A DNA stretch of 64,000 nucleotides from Bacillota bacterium (GCA_029008005.1 JAQXIX010000014.1:1-64000); one strand, 5' to 3'. Positions 1 through 10,367 are shown, numbered from the stretch's first letter. Made by a program: numbers and translations. Notes: generated by a model not told the origin, from the sequence alone.

Positions 1-2
1 AA

Positions 3-140
3 GATGACGTGAAGCTTGTAACAGATGCAATATCACTGGTAATCGACAATCCTGAAAACGAAGAGAAGATGGCAGAAGCGAGAGAAATCGTAAAGAGCCT
101 GACAGACAAATATCCTCTTCACAAGAATTTCCCTTATTAA
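3..140 (+). CDS. glyA: C-terminal fragment of a probable serine hydroxymethyltransferase (5' end outside window)
   Basis: Open frame from window edge: ...DDVKLVTDAISLVIDNPENEEKMAEAREIVKSLTDKYPLHKNFPY*; resembles the SHMT C-terminus; next to a folate cyclodeaminase gene. Confidence 0.55.
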   Translation, partial: DDVKLVTDAISLVIDNPENEEKMAEAREIVKSLTDKYPLHKNFPY

Positions 141-178
141 TTAACTATCTTGCTATTTAAAGAAAGGATGCATAAAAA

Positions 179-805
179 ATGAAACTGATTGAAATGTCCG
201 TAAACCAGTATCTCGAGACACTCATTTCTGATGCTCCGGCACCGGGCGGCGGAAGCGTAAGCGCACTGGCAGGAGCACAGGGAGCTGCACTGATTGCAAT
301 GGTTTGCGACCTTACTACAGCAAAGAAAAAATACGAAAGTGACCACGATTTATGCAGAGAAATAAAGGCTGAAGCAACAGCACTCTATGACGAACTACGC
401 AAATCCGTCGACCTTGATACAGATGCGTACAATCTTGTTGCAGACGCATTCAAAATGCCAAAATCCACCGACGAAGAAAAGGCTGCCAGAAAAGCCGCTA
501 TCGCTGCCGGAACACTGGAAGCCACAAAGGTTCCGTACAACGTTATGCGCATGGCCGGCAAGGGACTGGATCTGGCAAAGAAACTAAACGGTCATTTCAA
601 CACAAACTGTGCCAGCGATTTCGGTGTTGGCGTACTGAACTTCCTGGCATGTATGCAGGGAGCTTGGCTAAATGTTAAAATCAACCTTCCGGGAGTAAAA
701 GATGAGGATTTCAAGGCAGAATGCACAGAGACATGCTCGTCGCTTATCTCCGAATACGTGAAAACAGCCAACGACCTGTACTCAGAAATCAGCAATTCAC
801 TCTGA
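179..805 (+). CDS. fchA: Cyclodeaminase/cyclohydrolase family protein (methenyl-THF cyclohydrolase, FchA/FtcD C-terminal type)
   Basis: APGGGSVSALAGAQGAAL motif and overall length typical of the family. Confidence 0.85.
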   Translation: MKLIEMSVNQYLETLISDAPAPGGGSVSALAGAQGAALIAMVCDLTTAKKKYESDHDLCREIKAEATALYDELRKSVDLDTDAYNLVADAFKMPKSTDEEKAARKAAIAAGTLEATKVPYNVMRMAGKGLDLAKKLNGHFNTNCASDFGVGVLNFLACMQGAWLNVKINLPGVKDEDFKAECTETCSSLISEYVKTANDLYSEISNSL

Positions 806-844
806 TAAATGTAATAATACCATCTCAAGGCATTATATTGCCGT

Positions 845-879
845 AAAAGCCTCTGCAAATTGCGTGCAGAGGCTTTTTT
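845..879 (+). terminator. Intrinsic (bidirectional) terminator between convergent genes
   Basis: AAAAGCCTCTGCA / TGCAGAGGCTTTTTT stem with 7 nt loop and T-run. Confidence 0.85.
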
Positions 880-913
880 CTTCGCATTATGCCGGAATAT
901 CCCGGTTCAAAGG

Positions 914-1444
914 CTATCTTCTTTCTTTAGCCATCAGCAGTGCCGCCATGGTTTTGGCGTCAGCTATTTCTCCGTTTACAGCCTTTGCATACACTTCATC
1001 AAAAGGCAGCTCCAGCACCTCAAGAGCTTCATCTTCGTCAGGCTCCTGTTCTCCTGCCGTAAGCCCTTTCATGAGATATATATGTATTACCTCTTCGGAA
1101 TATCCGCAGCTCGGATTAACATCTCCCAGATGTGTTACGGACGAAGCACTGTAGCCTGTTTCTTCTTTTAATTCCCTATGAGCTACGTCTACCGGATCTT
1201 TTTCACCGGGATCTATTTTACCGGCAGGAATCTCCAGTACGGCTCTGCCGCAGGCGTATCTGTACTGGCGCACCATTATTATCTTATCGTCTTCTGTTAC
1301 GGCAACCATAGCCACCGCTCCGCCGTGTTCGACAATTTCCCTGTACGCCTGTCCGTTCACAGCAGTTACCAGATCTTTTCTGACACTTAATATTTTGCCC
1401 TGATAAATTCTCTCTCCGCTTATTTTTTTCTCTTCAAAAATCAC
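914..1444 (-). CDS. Nudix hydrolase (ADP-ribose pyrophosphatase-like)
   Basis: Nudix box-like GKIDPGEKDPVDVAHRELKEETGYSA. Confidence 0.88.
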   Translation of the reverse strand: MIFEEKKISGERIYQGKILSVRKDLVTAVNGQAYREIVEHGGAVAMVAVTEDDKIIMVRQYRYACGRAVLEIPAGKIDPGEKDPVDVAHRELKEETGYSASSVTHLGDVNPSCGYSEEVIHIYLMKGLTAGEQEPDEDEALEVLELPFDEVYAKAVNGEIADAKTMAALLMAKERR

Positions 1445-2259
1445 TTTTTCGTGCCTCCCGTCATTTCTATGGATCTGTTTACTGCCGCTTCAAAGGCTTC
1501 TCTGACTATTTTCTCGAAATCGTTGTCTATCAGGCTGTTTACCGCCTCAATCGTAGTGCCGCCCGGCGAGCATACGTTAATTCTCAGCTGCTCCGGGCTC
1601 TCACTGCTCTGCAAAACCATTTCAGCTGCTCCCAGAACCGATTGAGCCGCAAAGATACGAGCCGCTTCAGCCTCCATGCCTCTTGCTTCCGCAGCTTTTG
1701 CCAGGGCATCAATATACATGTACGTATATGCCGGACTGCTGCCGCTGACACCTATTACACAGTCAATCATGTGTTCCGGAACGACTTCTGCCCTGCCGAT
1801 TGAATCAAATATGACCTTTACGGCCTCAAGCTCCGATTCGGAAACATACTCACAAGGCGATAATGAAGTCATGGCCTTTCCTACCATGGCGGGAGTATTA
1901 GGCATTATTCTGATTATGCCGGTTTTTTCTCCCAGATACTTCTTGATTGCAGCTATGGAGACACCTGCTGCCATAGATACAAACACTTTCCCTTCGGATA
2001 CTTCCGGGGCTATTTCTTTAAGGAGTTCCTCCATACCCTGAGGCTTCACGCCTATTATCACTATGTCACAGGCTCTTACAAGTTCTCTCGCATCCTGACA
2101 TACCGTTACCGGTCCGGACAGCTCTGAGACGATTCTATCGCTTCTCTCGCGTGTTCTGTTGCATATGTACAGACTGTTGCCGCCGCTCTTGCCGGAATTC
2201 ACATAACCTCTCAATATGGCACCGCCCATATTTCCCGTTCCTATAAAACCTGTTTTCAT
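1441..2259 (-). CDS. proC: Pyrroline-5-carboxylate reductase
   Basis: MKTGFIGTGNMGGAILRGY Rossmann start; IIRIMPNTPAMVGKAM; SPAYTYMYIDAL. Confidence 0.93.
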   Translation of the reverse strand: MKTGFIGTGNMGGAILRGYVNSGKSGGNSLYICNRTRERSDRIVSELSGPVTVCQDARELVRACDIVIIGVKPQGMEELLKEIAPEVSEGKVFVSMAAGVSIAAIKKYLGEKTGIIRIMPNTPAMVGKAMTSLSPCEYVSESELEAVKVIFDSIGRAEVVPEHMIDCVIGVSGSSPAYTYMYIDALAKAAEARGMEAEAARIFAAQSVLGAAEMVLQSSESPEQLRINVCSPGGTTIEAVNSLIDNDFEKIVREAFEAAVNRSIEMTGGTKK

Positions 2260-3266
2260 ACTGCGCTCCTTATTACTTCTTTCACAAGGTGATTTATTTC
2301 CCTGTATTTAAGTCCTGATTTGTCCTCTACGACAATAAAACCTTCTTCGCATAGAGGGTATTTCATAAATTTCTCTTCATCGAGTCCTTCAAGTGCACGG
2401 ATATCCGCTGCGGCAATTCCATTACGTCTCATTACGGGAACCCGTATTCTGAAGCTTTTATCTGCCGAGCAGAATTCTGTTTCCGCACTCATCTCCCCAA
2501 ACGGAAAACTTCTATATTCCACAGGTTTCCTGTCTTTTCTGACAAGCTGTCTGCCTGATGCAACTATACAGTCCGCATAAATGCGGATTTTCTGTACATT
2601 CATCAGGGAGGCTTCAGGATTGCCGGGGTTCACCGGAAATCCAAGACCGTACATTGCCCTGTGAAAATCACATTTCCTCAGCACTTCAGTCAGTCTTGTA
2701 AGCTGTCTGACGTCATCATTATTGTGAAGAAGAATCTTGCGTTCAAGCTGACCGTCCCCTGTCTTCTCATACATGTTGTACAGTTCAACACTTTCAGCTC
2801 CCGAAATTTCATCTTCTCTGTTCATCCAGAAGCCCATGTAGTTTTCGAGAGTTTTCTGCTTAAGATTGGGAACCAGCTTCCTGATTGGAGAATAGCCGTT
2901 TACCGCCAGATAAACATCGAGATTATAAGGCATATAAACGTCATCATATCCGTATTTCTTAAGTCTTTTCTCGATAAAAGGTATGTCGAAATGCCTTCCG
3001 TTATACGTTACGACAACATCAAGTTCCGAAACCTTATTCATGTATTCATCCAGAGCTTCACCTTCTTCCATCCGGTTTTCGGCCAGCATCTGATACAGCT
3101 GCCCTTCCCGGTCATCTGTAATGCATCCGAGGATGAACTTGTTTCTCTCCGGATTGAGTCCGGTTGTTTCTATATCAAGAACACCTGCTTTCATTCCTCC
3201 AAAGTAGAAATTCCACAATGTGCTCCCGGTTATTTTTTCATTTATTTTTTCACAAATAGTCTTCAT
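2256..3266 (-). CDS. RNase H-like / YprB-type exonuclease domain protein
   Basis: VLDIETTGLNP, VVTYNGRHFDIPFIEKR, HNNDDVRQL: DEDD-type exonuclease motifs. Confidence 0.8.
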   Translation of the reverse strand: MKTICEKINEKITGSTLWNFYFGGMKAGVLDIETTGLNPERNKFILGCITDDREGQLYQMLAENRMEEGEALDEYMNKVSELDVVVTYNGRHFDIPFIEKRLKKYGYDDVYMPYNLDVYLAVNGYSPIRKLVPNLKQKTLENYMGFWMNREDEISGAESVELYNMYEKTGDGQLERKILLHNNDDVRQLTRLTEVLRKCDFHRAMYGLGFPVNPGNPEASLMNVQKIRIYADCIVASGRQLVRKDRKPVEYRSFPFGEMSAETEFCSADKSFRIRVPVMRRNGIAAADIRALEGLDEEKFMKYPLCEEGFIVVEDKSGLKYREINHLVKEVIRSAV

Positions 3267-3298
3267 GATTTAATTCTATATGATTTTTCAGCACAAAA

Positions 3299-3326
3299 CA
3301 AGAGAGACCCTTGCGGATCTCTCTTG
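3299..3326 (-). terminator. Intrinsic terminator of the aminotransferase gene
   Basis: CAAGAGAGA(T)CC/GG(T)CTCTCTTG hairpin followed on the minus strand by TTTTGTGC. Confidence 0.75.
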
Positions 3327-3447
3327 TTAAAAGGGGTATTGGGATTAGAGATTAATGAGGTTATCAGGGGGATAACCACATATGAATTTTACAATGTTTC
3401 ACGTAAAATTGCAAGAGTTTTTCTCGTTTCCCTTGATATTAACCTTT

Positions 3448-4809
3448 TTATTTAGCTGTTTCTTCAGCCAGAGCACTTTCAATGATTTCCAGACCAGCCT
3501 TCATCTGTTCGTCAGTTACGCACAGTGGAGCCAGAATTCTGATAACGTTGTTGTAAGTTCCTGCTGCTTCAAGCATGAGTCCCTTGTTCATAGCGTTCTG
3601 AACGATTCTGCTAACCAGGTCAGCATCTGGTTCCTTAGTTACAGGATCCTTAACGAGTTCAACACCCATCATAGCGCCTGTTCCTCTTACATCACCGATG
3701 CAAGGATACTTCTTCTGCAGTTCTCTGAGTCCGCTTCCGATTACGTCAGCAACGTGGAGAGCCTTTGCAGGATAGTCATCTCTTTCCATAACTTCGATAA
3801 CCTTAAGAGCTGAAACTGCTGCCAGAGCGTTAGCACCGTAAGTTCCGCCGATAGTACCGCCGTTAATCTTGTCCATGATTTCCTTTCTTGCAACGATTGC
3901 TGAGAGAGGAATTCCGCCTGCGATTGACTTAGCTGTAGTCATGATGTCAGGAGCGCATCCTGCATCCTTGTAGTACTGTGATGCGAACATCTTACCTGAA
4001 CGTGCCCATCCGCACTGTACTTCGTCACATACCATGAGGATTCCGTGTTCGTCACAAATCTTTCTAACTGCCTTAACCCATTCGATAGGTGCAGGAATGA
4101 ATCCGCCTTCGCCCTGTACAGGTTCGAATACGATTGCTGCGCACTGATCATATGGAGTAGCTTCGATAAATACGTCTTCCAGCTTCTTTACATAGTAGTC
4201 GATAGCAGCCTGTCCTTCCAGGTTACCAGGAGCTCTGTAAAGGTTAGGGAATTCAGCTCTGTATACACCATCAGGGAATGGACCCATACCTACTGCGTAA
4301 GCTTTCTTAGCTGTCATTGTCATTGTCAGTGCAGTTCTTCCGTGGAATGCGCCTGTGAATACGATGATGTTAGGTCTTCCAGTGTAGTTTCTGGCAACCT
4401 TAACAGCGTTTTCGTCTGCTTCTGAACCTGAGCATACGAAGAATGCCTGCTTTTCGTCTCCCTTAACAGGAGTAATTCTAGCCATTTCTTCAGCCAACTT
4501 TACATATGGTTCGTGAGTTGTGATGTTGAACATTGAGTGGAAGTACTTTTCTGACTGAGCCTTTACAGCTTCGATAAGTTCAGGATGGCTGTAACCGATG
4601 TTCAGTACGCCTACGCCTGCAATCCAGTCGAGGAATACGTTTCCGTCAACGTCTTCGAACATTGCGCCTTCACCTCTTTCGATAACTGCTTTGTATGCAG
4701 TACCGATTGCCTTAGGTGTAGCCTTTGCTCTTCTTTCGATGAGCGCCTGTGCCTTAGGGCCAGGAAGTGCAGTTTTAATGTTTGGTAATGCTGTTCTTAA
4801 TTCTGACAT
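3448..4809 (-). CDS. gabT: Class III PLP aminotransferase, 4-aminobutyrate aminotransferase-like
   Basis: FEPVQGEGGFIPAP, DEVQCGWARSGKMFA, MTTAKSIAGGIPLSA motifs. Confidence 0.88.
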   Translation of the reverse strand: MSELRTALPNIKTALPGPKAQALIERRAKATPKAIGTAYKAVIERGEGAMFEDVDGNVFLDWIAGVGVLNIGYSHPELIEAVKAQSEKYFHSMFNITTHEPYVKLAEEMARITPVKGDEKQAFFVCSGSEADENAVKVARNYTGRPNIIVFTGAFHGRTALTMTMTAKKAYAVGMGPFPDGVYRAEFPNLYRAPGNLEGQAAIDYYVKKLEDVFIEATPYDQCAAIVFEPVQGEGGFIPAPIEWVKAVRKICDEHGILMVCDEVQCGWARSGKMFASQYYKDAGCAPDIMTTAKSIAGGIPLSAIVARKEIMDKINGGTIGGTYGANALAAVSALKVIEVMERDDYPAKALHVADVIGSGLRELQKKYPCIGDVRGTGAMMGVELVKDPVTKEPDADLVSRIVQNAMNKGLMLEAAGTYNNVIRILAPLCVTDEQMKAGLEIIESALAEETAK

Positions 4810-4852
4810 AATTTTCCTCCTTGAAATTTTATGTTTTATATTATTAGCTTTG

Positions 4853-5887
4853 CTAATCTATATCAAGCTCTGCGAGCTTTCTATACAGTGTTGCTCTTGA
4901 GAGTCCGAGTTCTCTCGCGACCGTTTCCTTAACTCCACCGCACTGTTTCATTTTCCTGATTATTACTTCTCTTTCAAAGTCCTTAACCTGTTCCGAAAGG
5001 GTTTTGTTCATGTCACAGTGGTTCGAAATAAGCTGTTCTCTTTCTTTGCCGTTTTCTTCGGATTCCGTTCCGGCCGCCGGTTTATTTGCCTCCGTAACAT
5101 CTCTGAATGAAACTACAATTCCCTGTATTTCATCACCTTTCATATAAGGCTTAACGGCGATGATGAAATGAAGATTATCTCTGCCTACTCTCAGAACCTC
5201 TTCGTTCTCAGTGTATCCGACTCCTGTTTTAAGAACTTTTGCTGCCGGACTGTCCGGCATAAGCTTGCTTATGTGTGTTCCGACAAGTTCTCTCTTGGTA
5301 GTCTTCAAAAGTGCAGCCGCAGCGGCGTTACAGTGCTTAACGTATCCGGTCTGATCCAGCGCGAATATTCCTTCATGAGCCGTTTCAAGAACCGTCGTCA
5401 TTTCGTCTCTTGATTCTTCGGCATTTTCCAGAGTTTCCTGCTGATCTGCCTTTGCCGCCAGAAGTTCCGCCATCCTTTCAACGAAACCGATCATATTTCG
5501 GTTTGTATCCGAAAGAATTTCCTTCTGTTCTTCACTAAATGCAACAAGCCCTATGATTCCTATGGGTCTGCCTTTGAGGATAATCGGCGTACAGATTTCC
5601 GCACGTTCTCCGTAAACTGTCCCTCCGGCACCTTTCTCGTCATAGTTTCTGTCTGCCAGAGCATCGGCAACATATTGAGTCTTACCGACTCTCAATGTAC
5701 GGGCATAGAGATAGTTCCCCCTCAGGTTTCCTTTCTCTTCTTTCATGCCGAGCATGTCCTGGTAAACTCCGGTTCCTCCAACGATATTCAGTTTGTTATC
5801 GACTATTTCAACCTCAACCTTCAGTGCTATTCCTATTGCTTCCGCAACCTGCTGAACACTAGTCTTGATTCCTCTTAAATCTGCCAT
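4853..5887 (-). CDS. PAS-domain regulator with Fis-type HTH, no AAA+ domain
   Basis: CdaR/GAF-like N-terminus (IDIV...GIIGLVAFS), PAS core (AHEGIFALDQTGYVKHCNAAAAALL), C-terminal VKETVARELGLSRATLYRKLAEL. Confidence 0.75.
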   Translation of the reverse strand: MADLRGIKTSVQQVAEAIGIALKVEVEIVDNKLNIVGGTGVYQDMLGMKEEKGNLRGNYLYARTLRVGKTQYVADALADRNYDEKGAGGTVYGERAEICTPIILKGRPIGIIGLVAFSEEQKEILSDTNRNMIGFVERMAELLAAKADQQETLENAEESRDEMTTVLETAHEGIFALDQTGYVKHCNAAAAALLKTTKRELVGTHISKLMPDSPAAKVLKTGVGYTENEEVLRVGRDNLHFIIAVKPYMKGDEIQGIVVSFRDVTEANKPAAGTESEENGKEREQLISNHCDMNKTLSEQVKDFEREVIIRKMKQCGGVKETVARELGLSRATLYRKLAELDID

Positions 5888-6034
5888 GATAACGCCCTGT
5901 CTTCATAAGATATATTACATTCAATAACATTTTAACATACTGTCACTGAAGTCATAGAATGCATTTTCTCATTATCGGCACATTTCTGCCCACCTTAACA
6001 TAACTAGTTTGCTATGTTTTCATTGCTTATTTTG

Positions 6035-7768
6035 TTACGAATTTATTTTTCTCTTTTCACGTTCCTCTCTCACAGCTTTTATTTCTTCCGGTGAAAGATT
6101 AATATTCTTGTCGGCTTCATCACTGTCCGCCAGAACAGACGCCAGATTAATCGCCGACTTCTCCAGTTCCTGAATTATGTTGTTGATTTTAACAAGCTTG
6201 TCTGTGGATGTATTCTTGTTCAGGTTCAGATTAGCGTTATAAACTATATCCTCCAGCCTGCGGCGGACATCGTAGAGATCCTCTCTCGCTCCGTTTATTT
6301 TCTGTTCATCCATCTCATCAGCCTTTGCCTGCTCCATTGTGACTACTTCTCCCGACGCAAGCTGAAGTTCATATTCGGAATTCCTGAGAACAGGTTCAAC
6401 ATCCAGTGCCGTCTCCGTTCTTACGAGTTCTGCAAAATCCATTTTAGCATCATGTTCGCCGTGAACAAGAAATACCTTTGACGGTTTCTTAACAAATCCC
6501 TTAAGCCATGTTATCAGTCCGTCTCTGTCCGCATGTCCCGAGAAGCCCTCGAGATTGTGTATCCGGGCATTTACCTGCACCTTCTCTCCGAAGAGAGTCA
6601 CTTCTTTCTGTCCTTCAACCAGAGCTCTGCCCAGGGTTCCTTCGGCCTGATATCCGACAAAGACAATGCTGGATCTGCTGTCATAAAGATTATGCTTCAG
6701 GTGATGACGTATTCTTCCGGCCTCGCACATTCCGCTGGCGGAAATAATCACCTTAGGTTCTTTGTCAATATTCAGCCACTGTGATTCTTCACTTGTCCTT
6801 GTGAACTTCAGTCCCTCAAAATCAAGAGGATTGTCTCCGCGACTTATGTATTCCTTAGTATCCTCGTCAAAAACCTGAGCATTGTTCTTAAACACTTCCG
6901 TTGCCGTTGTTGCCATAGGACTGTCAACGTAAACCTTTAAGCCGGCAAAATCTTTTCTGTACTCGCTGTCACTGTCTATTACACGATTAAGCTCATAAAT
7001 CAGTTCCTGTGTTCTTCCTACGGCAAAAGACGGGATGACTGTATTTCCGCCTCGTTTCACCGTATCTCTGATAATATCCATCAGCTTCCTTACGTCCAGG
7101 GAGTTCTTCGGGTGAAGGCGGTTTCCGTATGTCGTCTCCATTATTACGAAATCGGCTTTTTTAATAATGGTCGGGTTTCTGAGAATCGGCCTGTCCATTA
7201 CTCCCAGGTCTCCGGAAAAGACGATTTTTGATACTGCATCTCCTTCCTTGACCCATATTTCTGTAATTGCAGAGCCGAGTATATGACCTGCATCATTAAA
7301 TACAACGCTGATTTCATCGTTCAGTTCAATAAGCTGGTCGTACAATACAGGTTTAATAAACTTGAGTGCGTCCTCAGCATCTCTCTGAGTATAGAGAGGT
7401 TCCGTTTCCGGTCTTCCTGCTCTTCTGTTCTTTCTGTTCTGCCATTCTGCCTCCTGCTCATGAATATGACCACTGTCTATTAGCATTACTTTCAGCAAGT
7501 CCGCTGTTGCATCAGTACAATAGATTTTGCCCTTGAACCCTCTCTTGACGAGAAGCGGAATTCTTCCGCAGTGATCGATATGCGCATGGCTGAGAATCAT
7601 ATATTCCACTTCTGACGGATCAAAAGGAAACTCCTCGTAATTCATTTCCTCCTGTGCCTTGCCGCCCTGAAACTGACCGCAATCCAGAAGGAGGCTGTGA
7701 TTTTCCGTAGTGATAAGATGACATGATCCCGTTACGCCTGTTGTAGCTCCGCAAAATTGAACCTTCAT
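6035..7768 (-). CDS. MBL-fold metallo-hydrolase with beta-CASP/RNA-specificity domain
   Basis: LSHAHIDHCGRIPLL, FSGDLG, SASGMCEAGRIRHHL, VHGEHDAK motifs. Confidence 0.9.
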   Translation of the reverse strand: MKVQFCGATTGVTGSCHLITTENHSLLLDCGQFQGGKAQEEMNYEEFPFDPSEVEYMILSHAHIDHCGRIPLLVKRGFKGKIYCTDATADLLKVMLIDSGHIHEQEAEWQNRKNRRAGRPETEPLYTQRDAEDALKFIKPVLYDQLIELNDEISVVFNDAGHILGSAITEIWVKEGDAVSKIVFSGDLGVMDRPILRNPTIIKKADFVIMETTYGNRLHPKNSLDVRKLMDIIRDTVKRGGNTVIPSFAVGRTQELIYELNRVIDSDSEYRKDFAGLKVYVDSPMATTATEVFKNNAQVFDEDTKEYISRGDNPLDFEGLKFTRTSEESQWLNIDKEPKVIISASGMCEAGRIRHHLKHNLYDSRSSIVFVGYQAEGTLGRALVEGQKEVTLFGEKVQVNARIHNLEGFSGHADRDGLITWLKGFVKKPSKVFLVHGEHDAKMDFAELVRTETALDVEPVLRNSEYELQLASGEVVTMEQAKADEMDEQKINGAREDLYDVRRRLEDIVYNANLNLNKNTSTDKLVKINNIIQELEKSAINLASVLADSDEADKNINLSPEEIKAVREEREKRKINS

Positions 7769-7771
7769 TTC

Positions 7772-9076
7772 CTACCTCCCAATAATGTCCTTTATCAACT
7801 GCCTTTCACATGGTTTTTCTTTTTCTATCTCAAAGGCTTCAGCACAGATTGATGCCGCCGCCTCAAGCTTTTCTTCGGAATCCCCGTATACTCTGCACAA
7901 AACATCTCCCTTTTTCACCATGTCTGTGCGTTTCTTTTCCAGTAGAACACCTGCATTCAGATTTATCGAATCGCCTTTTTTCTCTCTTCCGGCACCTGTA
8001 TGTCTTGATGCAATTCCGATTTTCATAGCATCAATTTCACTGACGTATCCATCGGAATCAGCTGTTATATTTCTGCACAGCATAGCTTTTCCCATTAATT
8101 CCGGATTATCTGCCACTTCAGGATTTCCTCCCTGCATCCTGACAAATTCACGGAATTTCTCAAGAGCACTGCCCCTTTGTATTGCATTCTTCGCTCTGCT
8201 GATTCCTTCTTCACTGCTGACGTTCAGGCTCATTGAAATCATCATTCCTGCCAGGAAAACCGAAAGCTCAGTTATATCTTCCGGTCCTTTTCCCTTAAGG
8301 ACTTCTATTGCTTCCGCAACTTCAAGACTGTTTCCTACAGCCTTTCCTAGAGGCTGGTTCATGTCGGTAATTACTGCCATCGTCTTCTTGCCTGCTTTAT
8401 TGCCGATATCCACCATCCATTGTGCCAGCTCCGCAGCTTCTTCTTCGGTTTTCATAAATGCGCCTTTGCCCCATTTGACATCAAGCAGTATTCCGTCGGA
8501 ACCCGAAGCAAGTTTCTTGCTCATAATGCTGGATGTAATCAGACCTGTATTCTCAACGGTTCCGGTCACATCACGAAGCGCATATATTTTTTTATCTGCA
8601 ATTGCGATTTTTTCGGATTGTCCGATGACGGCTATACCGGCAGTGTTTACCTGATTCGCAAAATCCTCTCTCGAAAGGGAAATTCTGAATCCGGGTATGG
8701 CCTCAAGTTTATCTACGGTTCCTCCTGTGAAACCCAGTCCCCTGCCGCTCATCTTAGCAACAGGAACTCCGCACGCCGAAGCCACAGGTGCTGCAATCAA
8801 TGTCGTTTTATCGCCTACACCACCTGTGCTGTGCTTGTCCACCTTGAAGCCCTTAACATCGGATAGATCTGCAATTTCCCCTGAATCACGCATTGCCTCG
8901 GTAAGCACCACAGTCTCCTCAACGCTAAGCTTCCTGAAGAAGACTGCCATTAGAAATGCAGCCATCTGATAATCAGGAATCGTTCCTTCAGAATATCCTT
9001 TAATGAGAAATTTTATTTCTTCTGCAGACAGCTCTTCGCCGTCTCTTTTTTTTCTTATTATATCCAGTATATCCAT
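7772..9076 (-). CDS. pdp: Pyrimidine-nucleoside (thymidine) phosphorylase
   Basis: DKHSTGGVGDKTTLIAAPVASACGVPVAKMSGRGLGFTGGTVDKLEAIPGF. Confidence 0.95.
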   Translation of the reverse strand: MDILDIIRKKRDGEELSAEEIKFLIKGYSEGTIPDYQMAAFLMAVFFRKLSVEETVVLTEAMRDSGEIADLSDVKGFKVDKHSTGGVGDKTTLIAAPVASACGVPVAKMSGRGLGFTGGTVDKLEAIPGFRISLSREDFANQVNTAGIAVIGQSEKIAIADKKIYALRDVTGTVENTGLITSSIMSKKLASGSDGILLDVKWGKGAFMKTEEEAAELAQWMVDIGNKAGKKTMAVITDMNQPLGKAVGNSLEVAEAIEVLKGKGPEDITELSVFLAGMMISMSLNVSSEEGISRAKNAIQRGSALEKFREFVRMQGGNPEVADNPELMGKAMLCRNITADSDGYVSEIDAMKIGIASRHTGAGREKKGDSINLNAGVLLEKKRTDMVKKGDVLCRVYGDSEEKLEAAASICAEAFEIEKEKPCERQLIKDIIGR

Positions 9077-9130
9077 ACTGCTATTATATCACCTGAAAAA
9101 ACATTGGGGTATCCAAAAAACGAAAACCAA

Positions 9131-9170
9131 TTGAAAAATCCGAAGCCCAACGGTACTCCGGATTTTTCAA
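9131..9170 (-). terminator. Intrinsic terminator after the decarboxylase beta subunit gene
   Basis: TTGAAAAATCCG / CGGATTTTTCAA inverted repeat. Confidence 0.75.
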
Positions 9171-9200
9171 TAGTGTATAAAAATGATTTTAGAGAATTTC

Positions 9201-10367
9201 TTAGAAACCACCGAACATGCAGAGCATTACTCCGCAGGCAACTCCCGATCCGATTACGCCGGCAACGTTAGGTCCCATAGCGTGCATGAGAAGGAAGTTT
9301 GACGGATTAGCCTTCTGACCTTCAACCTGTGATACACGGGCTGCCATAGGTACCGCAGATACTCCTGCAGATCCGATAAGCGGGTTAATCGGCGTCTTTG
9401 AAACAGCATTCATCAGTTTAGCTATAAGCAGACCGCCTGCTGTTCCGAAGCAGAATGCCAGTACGCCGAGGATTACAATCTTGATTGTATCCCATGTGAT
9501 AAATGTATCACCTACAGCTGATGCACCTACGCAAGTTCCCAGTAAGATTACCAGAATGTTTGAAAGTGCATTGGAAGCTGTATCCGAAAGTCTCGTTGTA
9601 CGTCCGCATTCCTTGAAGAGGTTACCCAGCATGAGCATACCGATAAGCGGTGCAACTGACGGAAGAATCAGCGCGATTACTATAGTAACAGCAATCGGGA
9701 AGAGAATCTTTTCTCTCTGAGAAACCGTTCTCAGCTGTTCCATCTTTATCTTTCTTTCTTTCTCTGTAGTAAGCAATTTCATTATCGGCGGCTGAATTAC
9801 AGGTACAAGCGCCATGTACGAGTAAGCCGCAACGGCAATCGGTCCGAGCAGATGATCTGCCAGCTTGCCTGTCAGATATATAGCAGTAGGGCCGTCGGCT
9901 CCTCCGATGATACCGATGGATCCTGCTTCCTGTGCAGTAAATCCGAGGGCTATAGCCGAGAAGAATGCGAAGAATATTCCCAGCTGAGCCGCAGCTCCCA
10001 TAAGCAGTGACTTAGGGTTGGCAATAAGCGGACCAAAGTCTGTCATAGCACCTACACCCAGGAATATCAATGAAGGCAACACAGGCTTCAACAAGTAGAA
10101 TATACTGAATATGCCCGCATCCGATAACTGATTTGAATTAGTTACACCCTCATGAACAATGTCGTTAATGAATATACCTGTCATAGGCAGGTTTGACAGC
10201 AGCATACCGAAGGCAATCGGAACCAGCAGCAAAGGCTCGAACCCATGTTTAATCGCCAAATAGAGAAACAGTAATGCCACAACAATCATGATCCCGTTCT
10301 GATATCCGAAATTGGCTATGCCTGTAGAATCCCAGAACTTAAGTAAAGTATCGCCTATAGCGCCCAT
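9201..10367 (-). CDS. Sodium ion-translocating decarboxylase beta subunit (OadB/GcdB/MmdB family)
   Basis: GIFIND..., GIIGGADGPTAIYLT, many TM segments; start chosen at MGAIGDTLL because of upstream AAGGAG; ORF is open to 10412. Confidence 0.9.
   Translation of the reverse strand: MGAIGDTLLKFWDSTGIANFGYQNGIMIVVALLFLYLAIKHGFEPLLLVPIAFGMLLSNLPMTGIFINDIVHEGVTNSNQLSDAGIFSIFYLLKPVLPSLIFLGVGAMTDFGPLIANPKSLLMGAAAQLGIFFAFFSAIALGFTAQEAGSIGIIGGADGPTAIYLTGKLADHLLGPIAVAAYSYMALVPVIQPPIMKLLTTEKERKIKMEQLRTVSQREKILFPIAVTIVIALILPSVAPLIGMLMLGNLFKECGRTTRLSDTASNALSNILVILLGTCVGASAVGDTFITWDTIKIVILGVLAFCFGTAGGLLIAKLMNAVSKTPINPLIGSAGVSAVPMAARVSQVEGQKANPSNFLLMHAMGPNVAGVIGSGVACGVMLCMFGGF

Noticed and set aside
2661-3455. 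264 aa plus-strand ORF
   Set aside because: Antisense to the RNase H-like gene and the terminator; no plausible protein features
7785-8654. 289 aa plus-strand ORF
   Set aside because: Lies fully antisense to the well-supported pyrimidine-nucleoside phosphorylase gene; low-complexity Ser/Phe-rich translation typical of antisense frames
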